Positions 20,374 to 32,300 of a stretch of DNA of 64,000 nt are shown here, piece by piece. Position 1 is the stretch's first letter, and every line of letters begins with the position of its first letter. The translations under genes and the position numbers were made by a program. The DNA is from Prionace glauca. Taxonomy: Eukaryota; Chordata; Chondrichthyes; Carcharhiniformes; Carcharhinidae. The notes beneath the pieces were generated by a model. It made no database searches. It saw only the letters and a program-made list of their open reading frames with translations, and was not told the DNA's origin. The DNA lies in NCBI GenBank assembly GCA_037974335.1, contig CM075743.1, forward strand, positions 7,746,449-7,810,448. Reading direction: 5' to 3'.

Positions 20374-23300
20374 CTAAAATAACAAAAAGATCACATTTGT
20401 TTCTGATGAACTTGAGTGGTGGATTGTGCTGTTATGAGAAGGAAGCTATTTATCAATTATTCTTAATCAGGTTATAAAGTATTGCAATTTATTACAAATT
20501 ATTTACAACAAATTTAGCCCAATTACTATTATTCACTTCTGACCCTAAACATAGAAACATCGAAAATAGGAGAAGGTGTAGGCCATTCAGCCCTTCGAGT
20601 CTGCACTGTCATTCATTACGATCCTGGTTGATTCTCCAACTCAGTAACCTGTTCCTGTTTTCCCCTCATATCCTTTGAACCCATTAGCCCCAAGAGCTAT
20701 ATCTAACTTCTTCTTGAAAACATACAATGTGCTGTTCTCCAATGCAAAGAATTCCACAAGTTGACCACTCTCTGGGTGATAATATTTCTCCTCATCTCAG
20801 CCCTAAGTGGTTTACCCCATTTCCTGAAACTCTGACCCCTTGTTGTGGGCACCCCCACCACTGGGAAATTCCTTCATGAATCTACCTTGTCTCGTCCTGT
20901 TTGAATTTTAATAGGTTGTTTGAGATTCCCCCCTCATTCCTCAGAACTCCAGAATCCTAATCAATTTAATCTCTCTTCAGTCAATCCCATCATCCCAGGA
21001 AGAGTCTGGTTAACCTTCATGACACTCCCTCCATAGCAAGAACATGCTTCCTCAGATAAGGTTTCGCAAACAGCACACAATATTCTAGGTGTGGTCTCTC
21101 CAAGGCAGCAAGACATTCCTGCACTTGTGTTCAAACCTTCTCGCTATGAACAGTAAGAAGTCTCGCAACACCAGGTTAAATTCCAACAGGTTTATGTGGA
21201 ATCACGAACTTTCGGAACACTGCTCCTTCATCAGGTGGGTTCACATGAGGAAAGAGCAGCGCTGCGAAAGTTGATGATTTGACCTGGTATTGTGAGACTT
21301 CTTATTGTGCCCACCCCAGTCCAACGCTGGCATCTCCATATCTTGCTATGAAGGCCACCATACTATTTGCCATTTTCACAGCTTGACGCACCTACTTGCT
21401 TACTTTTAGCGACTGGTGTACAAGGACACCCAGGTCTTGTTACACATTCTCCTCTCCCAATCTATAACCATTGAGATAATAATCTGCCTTCCTGTATTTG
21501 CTACCAAAGTGGATAACCTCACATTTATCCACATTATACAGTGTCTGTATGCATTTGCTCACTCACTCAATTTGTCCAAGACACAATGACGCATCTCTGC
21601 ATCGTCCTCACATCTCACCCCCCCACCCAGCTTTGAGTCATTCCCTCTTTGTCTAACCCCTTTCTATTTATATCCCCTCTCAACTATTTATTCAGCTTCT
21701 CCCTGAATGTATTTATGCTATGTACTTCAACTAACCTTTCAAGGTAATGAATTTCAGATAGTGACTCTCTGTAAAGATGTTTCTCTCGAATTCCTTATCC
21801 CTTCCATGTAAATTGAGTCATTTAGCATTACTGCATTTCAGGGAAGGCCAGATAATCACAAAAGGGAGAAAGAGACAGAAGGATATGCAGATAGCGTGAG
21901 ATGGTTAGGAGTGGGAGGAGACTCAAATGGAGCATAAGACCAGCATTGAGCAGGTGGGCTGAATGGTTTATTCCTGCTGCAAATTCTCAGCAAATTTTGT
22001 ATCATCCAGCTTTGGAAATTTCCAACTATTCACGTTCATATTTATTATCCTTACCAGATTATCATGCGGAGTCTTGTCTCTTTGATGACATAGGATGCCA
22101 ATTGAGCCTGAAAATGACAATATAACCATTGAAAGAGCTGCAACAGGAATGGTTAATGTTTAAAACCTCGAAATTGAACATGAGTTGCAAACGTGCATCA
22201 TCTTCTGGTGGCACAGTGGTTAGCACTGCTGATTCACAGCGCCAGGGATCCGGGTTCGATTCCCAGTTTGGGTTATCGCCTGTGTGGGGCCAGCACATTC
22301 CCCCCATGTCTGGGTGGGTTTCCTGTGGGTGCTCCGGTTTCCTCTCACAGCTTGAAAGACGTGCCGGTGAGGTGCATTGGCCGTGCTAAATTCTCCCTTG
22401 GTGGACCTGAACAGGTGCCGGTGTGTGTTGACAAGGGGGCTTTTTACAGTAACTTCATTGCAGTGTTAATGTAAGCCTACTTGTGACGCAAATGTGTAAA
22501 TTTTAAGAGCGGGATTTTCTGACCTTGCTCGCCTTGAAACGGAAAACCCCACCTGAGGTCAACGGACCTCTCCATGGTCCACCCCTTGCCCGTTCCGATT
22601 CCCGTGGTGAGCAGGACAGTGAAATTCACCCTAAAAACTTAAAATCTATATTGATGTAAATCACCTACATTGCACCCATGATTCCCAACATGGAGTCAAG
22701 AATTGGAATGATAATTATGCAAAATATTTATGACAATCAGAGATAGATTTCACCCTCGCCGTCTGACAAAACAGACCGTCTGTGGAGAAGACACACAAAT
22801 TTCATCACATTGATTTGGTTGGCGCGCTGGCACAGTGGTTTGTACTGCTGCTTCACAGCGCCAGGTACCCGGGTTTGGTTCCTGGCTTATGTCACTGTCT
22901 GTGTGGAGTTTACTTGTTCTCCCCGTGTCTGAGTTGTTTGCTTTACTGTTTGCTGAACAAATTGATGACTTCGCTGTCCAATAAACCAGGCCGTGGGTTT
23001 CCTCCCACATTTCAAAGATGTGAGGGTTAGATGGATTGGCCATGCTAAATTGCCATTAGTATCCAAAATAGTTCAGGGGGATTAGCAGGGTAAATATATA
23101 ATGTTAGGGCCTGGGTAAGATACTCTGCCGGAGGGTTGGTGCAGACTTGATTGGCCAAATGGCCTCCTTCTGCACAGGCGAGATTCTTTTCTTGGGGCAA
23201 GATCTGTTTGCCACATAGGCCAGAGACCCATCTTTGGTTCCCGGCTCAGGTCACTGTGTGGAGTCTGCACGTTCTCCCTGTGTCTGTGTGGGTTTCCACT

Positions 23301-26300
23301 GTGTGCTCTCCTTTCCTCCCATAGTCTGAAAGACGTGCTGGATAGGCGCATTGACCATGCTAAATTCTCCCTCGGTGTTCCCAAACAGGCGCCAGAGTGT
23401 GGCGACTAGGGGACTTTCACAGTAACTTCATTGCAGTGTTAATGTCAGCCTACTTGTGACTAATAAATAAATAAATAAAGTAGCATTCTGTCAGATTAAC
23501 AACCAGGGTGAATGGGTTCGAATTTATGGGGCATTGGCACCAGTATTGGGGTAGGTGGGACCTGTTCGGGCAGGATGGGGTTAGTCTGAATCTTGCTGGG
23601 ACCAGAGTGCTGGCGAATCGAGTAAAGAGGACTGTAAACAGGGCTTTAAACTAATTAGGGGGGGGGAGGGTGCGAGGGTAGGTGACGCTATGAGGTCTAA
23701 AGTTAAGGATAGGGTACAGGTAAGGGAAGAGGCCAAGGATGTCCCAATTGGTGGCGTTACGGCAAGTAGGGTCCAGGTGAAGGCTGGGATGAAAGCGCTT
23801 TATCTGAATGCACGAAGCATTCGGAATAAAGTGGATGAGCTGGTGGCGCAGATCGACACAAATGGATACGATCTGGTGGCCATTACAGAGACGTGGCTGC
23901 AAGGTGACAGGGACTGGGAGATGAATGCACAGGGCTATTAAGTGTTTAGGAAGGATAGGCAGGAGGAAAGAGGGGGTGGCGTAGCTCTGCTGATTAAGGA
24001 TAGTATCAAGGTGGTAGCAAGGGATGATATCGGAGCCAAGGAGCAGAAAGTGGAATCGTTGTGGGTGGAGATTAGGAACAGAAAAGGGAGGAAAACGCTA
24101 GTGGGTATCGTCTATAGGCCCCCGAATAATGATCTGGAGGTGGGGCGGGCTGTTAACGCGCAAATAAGTGCAGCGTGCAGGAATGGGACGGCAGTAGTTA
24201 TGGGAGATTTCAATCTGCATATTGATTGGTCGACCCATGTTGGACGAGGTGGGCTCGAGGAGGAGTTCTTGGAATGCTGCCGGGATAATTTCCTTGAACA
24301 GTGTGTGTTGGAGCCGACGAGGGAGCGAGCTATCTTGGATCTGGTGCTATGTAATGAGGCGGGTAGAATTAGGGACCTTGCGGTGAAGGATCCTCTTGGA
24401 GAGAGTGATCATTGTATGGTGGAGTTTCTGGTGCAGATGGAGGAGGAGAAAGTGGGTTCCCAGACACGCGTCCTTTGTTTGAATAGAGAGGAGTATGGTA
24501 GGATGAGAGAAGAATTGGCGAATATGGACTGGGGGAGTGCGTTGGAGGGAGGGTCTGCTGAGGAGCAGTGGAGGATCTTTAAGGAGATCTTTCTTGGTGC
24601 TCAGCAGAAATTTATTCCGATGGTTAAAAAGGACAGTAGGAGGAGAGGTAATAAGCCGTGGATAACGAAGGAGGTGAAAGAAAGTGTTAAATTAAAAGCG
24701 GAGGAGTTTAGAGTAGCTAAGAGCAGTGGGCGAGAAGAGGATTGGGAAAGGTTTAAATGTCAACAAAGATTGACAAAGAAATTGATAAAGGAGGGTAGGA
24801 GAAGCTATGAGGCTGGGCTAGCACTTACTATAAAAAAGGATAGTAAGAGTTTTTATAAATATATAAAAAGGAAGAGGCTGGCTAGGGTAAACGTTGGTCC
24901 TTTAGAGGATGAGAAAGGGGAGCTAGTGGTAGGGGATGGGGATATGGCTAAGGTCTTGAATAACTTTTTTGTTTCTGTCTTCACGGAGGAGGACGTGAAT
25001 AATTTGCCGGGTGTTAGCGATGGAAAGGTGGTAGGAATGGAGGGTCTTAATGACATTACTGTTACTAGAGAGGTGGTGCTCGACAGACTGGAGGGGCTGA
25101 TTGTGGACAAGTCCCCAGGACCGGATGGAATGCATCCAAGGGTTCTGAAAGAAATGGCGGAGGTGATAGTGGATGCCTTGGTGGTTATTTTCCAGACGTT
25201 GCTGGATTCCGGGGAAGTGCCGGAAGATTGGAAAACGGCTAATGTTACGCCGTTGTTTAAGAAGGGTGCCAGGCAAAAGGCGGGGAATTATAGGCCGGTT
25301 AGTTTAACGTCTGTGGTAGGTAAAATGTTAGAAACCGTCATTAAGGAGGAAATAGCGAGGCATCTTGAGGGGAATTGCTTGATAGGGCGGACGCAACACG
25401 GTTTCATTAAAGGGAAGTCGTGTCTGACAAATTTACTGGAGTTCTATGAGGATGTGTCTAGGGCAGTGGATAGAGGAGAGCCGGTGGATGTGGTCTTTCT
25501 GGATTTTCAGAAGGCTTTTGACAAGGTACCTCACAAGAGGTTATTGCAGAAGGTCAGGGGACATGGAGTTGGGGGTAGGGTGTTACCGTGGATAGAGGAT
25601 TGGTTGTCAAATAGGAGGCAGAGAGTGGGGGTCAATGGATGCTATTCGGATTGGCGGTTGGTGACTAGTGGGGTGCCCCAGGGGTCGGTGCTGGGGCCTC
25701 AGCTATTTACCATTTATATAGATGATCTGGAGGAGGGAACCGAGTGCAGGGTGTCGAAATTTGCTGATGACACCAAGATTGGGGGAAAGGCAAATTGTGC
25801 GGAGGGTGTGGAGAGTCTGCAGAAGGATCTAGATAGGCTGGGCGAATGGGCCAGGAAATGGCAAATGGAATTTAATGTTGGCAAGTGTGAGGTGGTCCAC
25901 TTTGGTAGGAAGAATGGTAGGAAGGACTATTACTTACGTGGCGAAAAACTGCAGCAGGCGACGGTGCAGAGGGACCTCGGGGTCCTTGTGCATGAGTCGC
26001 AAAAACCCAGCCTGCAGGTGCAGCAGGTGGTCAGGAAGGCGAATGGGATGCTGGCCTTCATAGCGAGGGGGATTGAATATAAAAGTAGGGAGGTCTTGCT
26101 ACAGCTGTATAGGGCATTGGTGAGGCCACAGCTGGAGTACTGTGTGCAGTTTTGGGCGCCGCACCTGCGCAAGGATATTTTGGCCCTGGAGGGAGTGCAG
26201 AGGAGGTTTACTAGGCTGATACCGGAGTTGAGGGGATTGAGCTATGAGGAGAGGCTGAATAAACTAGGCTTGTACTCGTTAGAGTTTAGAAGAATGAGGG

Positions 26301-29300
26301 GAGATCTCATTGAGACGTATAAGATGATGAATGGGATGGATAGGATAGAGGTGGAGAGACTCTTCCCGCTCAAAAAAGACAGTAGGACTAGGGGGCACAG
26401 CCTCAAGATAAAGGGGAGGCGGTTTAGAACAGAGTTGAGGAGGAACTTTTTCACTCAAAGGGTGGTGAATCTCTGGAATTCTCTGCCCATTGAGGTGGTG
26501 GAGGCTGCCTCGCTAAATATTTTTAAGAAGCTGGTTGATGGGTTTTTGATAAGAGAAGGGATTAAGGGTTATGGGGAGAGGGCGGGAAGGTGGAACTGAG
26601 CCACGACAGATCAGCCATGATCTTATTGAATGGCGGGGCAGGCTCGAAGGGCCAGATGGCCTACTCCTGCTCCTATTTCTTATGTTCTTATGTATGTTTA
26701 AGATTTAATGACAGACAGATTGATCCACTCAATCCTGCGAATGATTCTGTCATCATTGGAAAGGCAAATAAGCCATCACGTGGAGAAATGAGGCGCCCAA
26801 TTCTCACTCACTCAAATCCCATTAAGACAGAGTTACAATTGGACCCTCAGTCTGGAGTGTCTGCTGACACCACAGTGGGGGTTGGAGGTGGGCTTGCCGA
26901 GTTTATTGGATCACAAAGTCATCTATTTGTTCAGCAAATAGCAAAGTAAACAACTCAGCAGAGCCTATTTAAACTGAGCTCTGTAATGACACTCACCTCT
27001 GGAATGAACCTAGAAACAGCTTGACTAAACAAACGAATCTTCCGATATTGTTCATCTGGCTCAGAAACTCATGCTCTTGAAGAGGAAATATCTGTCCTCA
27101 GTTTGATTGCACCTTATTATAATTGATGTGACTGGGAGACGTTTAGCATTTTAAACCTTGACAGCATTCAATTATCATGGAGTCAAAGAGACTTACCGCT
27201 TGGAAACAGACCCTTTGGCCCAACTTGCCCATGCCACCCTTTTTTTTAAGAACCCTTAAGCTCATCCCAATTGCCCGCATTTGTCCCATATCTCTCTATA
27301 CTCATCAAACCCACGTAACTATCTAAATGCTTTTCAAAAAACAAAATTGTACCCACCTCCACTACTGCTGGCAGTTTGTTCCAGACACTCATAAGAACAT
27401 AAGAACATAAGAAATAGGAGCAGGAGTAGGCCATCTGGCCCTTCGAGCCTGCCCCGCCATTCAATAAGATCATGGCTGATCTGTCGTGACTCAGCTCCAC
27501 CTTCCCGCCCTCTCCCCATAACCCTTAATCCCTTCTCTTATCAAAAACCCATCAACCCGTTTCTTAAAAATATTTAGCGAGGCAGCCTCCACCACTTCAA
27601 CGGGCAGAGAATTCCAGAGATTCACCACCCTTTGAGTGAAGAAGTTCCTCCTCAACTCTGTTCTAAACCGCCCCCCCTTTATCTTGAGGCTGTGCCCCCT
27701 AGTCCTACTGTCTTTTTTGAGCGGGAACAGTCTCTCCACCTCTATCCTATCCATCCCATTCATCATCTTATACGTCTCAATGAGATCTCCCCTCATTCTT
27801 CTAAACTCTAACGAGTACAAGCCTAGTTTATTCAGCCTCTCCTCATAGCTCAATCCCCTCAACTCCGGTATCAGCCGAGTAAACCTCCTCTGCACTCCCT
27901 CCAGGGCCAAAACATCCTTGCGCAGGTGCGGCGCCCAAAACTGCACACAGTACTCCAGCTGCGGCCTCACCAATGCCCTATACAGCTGCAGCAAGACCTC
28001 CCTACTTTTATATTCAATCCCCTTCGCTATGAAGGCCAGCATCCCATTCGCCTTCCTGACCACCTGCTGCACCTGCAAGCTGGGTTTTTGCGACTCATGC
28101 ACAAGGACCCCGAGGTCCCTCTGCACCGTCGCCTGCTGCAGTTTTTCGCCCCGTAAGTAATAGTCCTTCCTACCATTCCTCCTACCAAAGTGGACCACCT
28201 CACACTTGCCAACATTGAATTCCATTTGCCATTTCCTGGCCCATTCGCCCAGCCTATCTAGATCCTTCTGCAGACTCTCCACACCCTCCGCACAATTTCC
28301 CTTTCCCCCAATCTTGGTGTCATCAGCAAATTTCGACACCCTGCACTCGGTTCCCTCCTCCAGATCATCTATATAAATGGTAAATAGCTGAGGCCCCAGC
28401 ACCGACCCCTGGGGCACCCCACTAGTCACCAACCGCCAATCCGAATAGCATCCATTGACCCCCACTCTCTGCCTCCTATTTGACAACCAATCCTCTATCC
28501 ACGCTAACACCCTACCCCCAACTCCATGTCCCCTGACCTTCTGCAATAACCTCTTGTGAGGTACCTTGTCAAACGCCTTCTGAAAATCCAGAAAGACCAC
28601 ATCCACCGGCTCTCCTCCATCCACTGCCCTAGACACATCCTCATAGAACTCCAGTAAATTTGTCAGACACGACTTCCCTTTAATGAAACCGTGTTGCGTC
28701 CGCCCTATCAAGCAATTCCCCTCAAGATGCCTCGCTATTTCCTCCTTAATGACGGTTTCTAACATTTTACCTCACCACCCTCTGTGTGAAATATTGCCCC
28801 TCTGGACAATTTTGTATCTCTCCCTCTTGCCTTAAACCTATGTCCTCTAGTTTAAGACTCCCCTACCATTGGGAAAAGATATTGACTACCTTAATATCAA
28901 TATATTATGATAAACTATTGATTATCTATTAATTAGGATGGCCAACTGTCAAAAATCAGCCTTGCTATTGAAAGACCAAAGCCTGTGGGTGGCAGGGAGG
29001 AGGGGGGAACCTTCCCATTGTGCCCTGCTGGCTGATAGGCTCGCTGAGAAACAGACCCAAACCTCACCCCCTGTATCTCACTTTGACCCAATCACTTCAT
29101 ACTATACGCCTTACCATTCCCAATGCATGGAGGGTTTTACTTCCAATAGAGTGCAAGGGGTTATTTGTTGTTTCATAACAAGAATAATAACTTCGGTATT
29201 CATGGTCGTTTGGTTGTGTTGAAAAAGGGATGCACTGTTGAAACTTTAGACCATGCACTCATCAGGACAATTCTCAAGAATAACAATAGTAAAGGGAACA

Positions 29301-32300
29301 ACAATTTCTACTGTAAGTGAAGAGAGGGCGAATTGCTTTGAAAGAATGTCTCTTTATTCAGCAATATTTGCTGTCTATTGGAGAATGACACCCGGGAACA
29401 TGGAGGGTTTGAACCAACGCAGCTTCACTTACAGGTATGTGTTGTCTTACATGGCTGATCCTTCTCAGCTTGTTTCCCATGGTAGGGCATTGAGAAGTCA
29501 TTTCCGGTGAATACGTGATTGCATTAATTTAACGGCATTTCAGTAAGGATTAATACAAATATATAACAATATATACTCATTAGAATTCAAAGGGGACATC
29601 TTATAGAAACATATAAGGTTATGAAGGGAAGAAGTAAGAAGTTGTTTCCACTGGCGGGTGAAACTAGAACTAGGGGGCATGGCCTCAAAATAAGATGGAG
29701 CAGATTCAGGACTGAGTTGAGGAGGAACTTCTTCACACAAAGGTTTGTGAATCTGTGGAATTCCATGCCCAGTGAAGCAATTGAGTCTACCTCATTGAAT
29801 AGTTTTAAGGCAAGGATAGATACATTTTTGAACAGTCAAGGAATTAAGGGTTATGGTGAGTGGGTGGGTAAGTGGAGCTGAATCCACAAAGCCATAATTT
29901 TTTTGATTGGCGGAGCAGGCTCAAAGGGCCAGGTGACCTCCTGCTCCTAATTCTTATGTTCTTAAGTTCTTAATATTCATGTGCCAACCCCCAATTGATA
30001 TCACATATCATCCAACTCAACAAAGGCTTTTGAATGGACTTACCATATATTATGTTGATCTTTCTCTGCACTCCAGTTACAACTGTAACATTATATTCTA
30101 CACTCTCTCCTTCCCTTCTCCCCAATGTACTCTGTGATTTGATTTAATCTGATTTATTATTTTCACGTGTATTAGCATACAGTAAAAAGTATTGCTTCTT
30201 ATGTGCTATGTGTCAAAACATAACGTTCAAAGAGAAGGAAATGAGAGAGTGTGTGCGCTTTGGGTTTGCTTTGTCTATATAGTGCACATGAAACTATACT
30301 TTTCACTGTGTCCCAACAGATGTGACAATATTAAATCAAATCAAATCAAAAGATATGCAACTTAATTATTCTTCCATGTTCAATTTGTGTTGACTAGAAT
30401 GAGAATACTACAATCATAGCAGAGAGTGGGGGTCAATGGATGCTATTCGGATTGGCGGTTGGTGACTAGTGGGGTGCCCCAGGGGTCGGTGCTGGGGCCT
30501 CAGCTATTTACCATTTATATAGATGATCTGGAGGAGGGAACCGAGTGCAGGGTGTCGAAATTTGCTGATGACACCAAGATTGGGGGAAAGGCAAATTGTG
30601 CGGAGGGTGTGGAGAGTCTGCAGAAGGATCTAGATAGGCTGGGCGAATGGGCCAGGAAATGGCAAATGGAATTTAATGTTGGCAAGTGTGAGGTGGTCCA
30701 CTTTGGTAGGAGGAATGGTAGGAAGGACTATTACTTACGGGGCGAAAAACTGCAGCAGGCGACGGTGCAGAGGGACCTCGGGGTCCTTGTGCATGAGTCG
30801 CAAAAACCCAGCTTGCAGGTGCAGCAGGTGGTCATGAAGGCGAATGGGATGCTGGCCTTCATAGCGAAGGGGATTGAATATAAAAGTAGGGAGGTCTTGC
30901 TGCAGCTGTATAGGGCATTGGTGAGGCCGCAGCTAGAGTACTGTGTGCAGTTTTGGGCGCCGCACCTGCGCAAGGATGTTTTGGCCCTGGAGGGAGTGCA
31001 GAGGAGGTTTACTCGGCTGATACCGGAGTTGAGGGGATTGAACTATGAGGAGAGGCTGAATAAACTAGGCTTGTACTCGTTAGAGTTTAGAAGAATGAGG
31101 GGAGATCTCATTGAGACGTATAAGATGATGAATGGGATGGATAGGATAGAGGTGGAGAGACTGTTCCCGCTCAAAAAAGACAGTAGGACTAGGGGGCACA
31201 GCCTCAAGATAAAGGGGGGGCGGTTTAGAACAGAGTTGAGGAGGAACTTCTTCACTCAAAGGGTGGTGAATCTCTGGAATTCTCTGCCCGTTGAAGTGGT
31301 GGAGGCTGCCTCGCTAAATATTTTTAAGAAACGGGTTGATGGGTTTTTGATAAGAGAAGGGATTAAGGGTTATGGGGAGAGGGCGGGAAGGTGGAGCTGA
31401 GTCACGACAGATCAGCCATGATCTTATTGAATGGCGGGGCAGGCTCGAAGGGCCAGATGGCCTACTCCTGCTCCTATTTCTTATGTTCTTATGTTCTTAT
31501 AGCTGTTTACTGATACATATAACAACTTATATATTCTTTATTTTCTGTGACAAGTTACTGACATATACTGAAATGATTAAAAGGAAATAGAATCTCACCC
31601 TTGTCGTTTTGCCTCAGGTACAATAGGAAAGAAACAACAAACACGATAAGAATGGCACCCAGCACGGTGAGTACAATGTAAATCCGACTGTGATACAGAG
31701 AATAGGAAAAGGTTCACAACTGTTTCATGGCCATTCGGTTAAAAAAATATTTCAAGGATGACATTCATAAATTTGTTTTCATGCCCCCAGGACATTTCGA
31801 AGCATTTTACAAACAATGAAATCAAGTTTTAGTGCATAGGAACTATTGTAATGTAACAAACCTAGCAATTAATTTACACACAGCCTGCTCCCACAAACAA
31901 CAGTGAGATAAATGAACATTGTTTAAAAACAGAAAATGCTGGAAATTCTCAGCAATGGCAGCATTTGTGGAGAGAAGAGCAGAGTTAACGTTTCAATTCG
32001 GGATGACTTTTTTAGGGCTGATTATTGCTCAGGGAGAACTAGCCTTCTCTTCTCTGGTGACACGGTAGCACAGTGTTTAGCACTGGTGCTTCACAGCTCC
32101 AGGGGTCTGGGTTCAATTCCCGACTTGGGTCACTAAGGCAGTGGAGGGGAGAACCACGCAAAGGTCCATTAAACTCGGGTGGGATTCTCTCTTTGGGATG
32201 AGAGTGGCTGAAGAATCCCACCCAGGATCTTTCAATTATGCCCCCCCATCAAAACAGATCAGGAACCCCGCTGGAGGCTGGCATTTAACTAAGCTGCATC

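Larger units (their letters stand above)
23515..26698 (+). mobile_element. CR1 LINE, subfamily C, 5' truncated in ORF1 (E4)
   Basis: It keeps the last part of ORF1, which ends ALN-stop at 23652-23654, the whole of ORF2 with one stop, and a 3' end of TTCTTATG repeats. It lies in gene B intron 7, antisense to the host gene. Three truncated near-identical relatives lie at 27391, 30419 and 47131. Confidence 0.9.

Noticed and set aside
23461-23480. AATA simple repeat as a microsatellite feature
   Set aside because: It is the tail of the SINE at 23230.
24853-28215. Many antisense open frames over CR1 RT regions (for example 24923-25276, 27918-28160)
   Set aside because: They are mirror frames of ORF2 in conserved LINE sequence, with no start context or domain.
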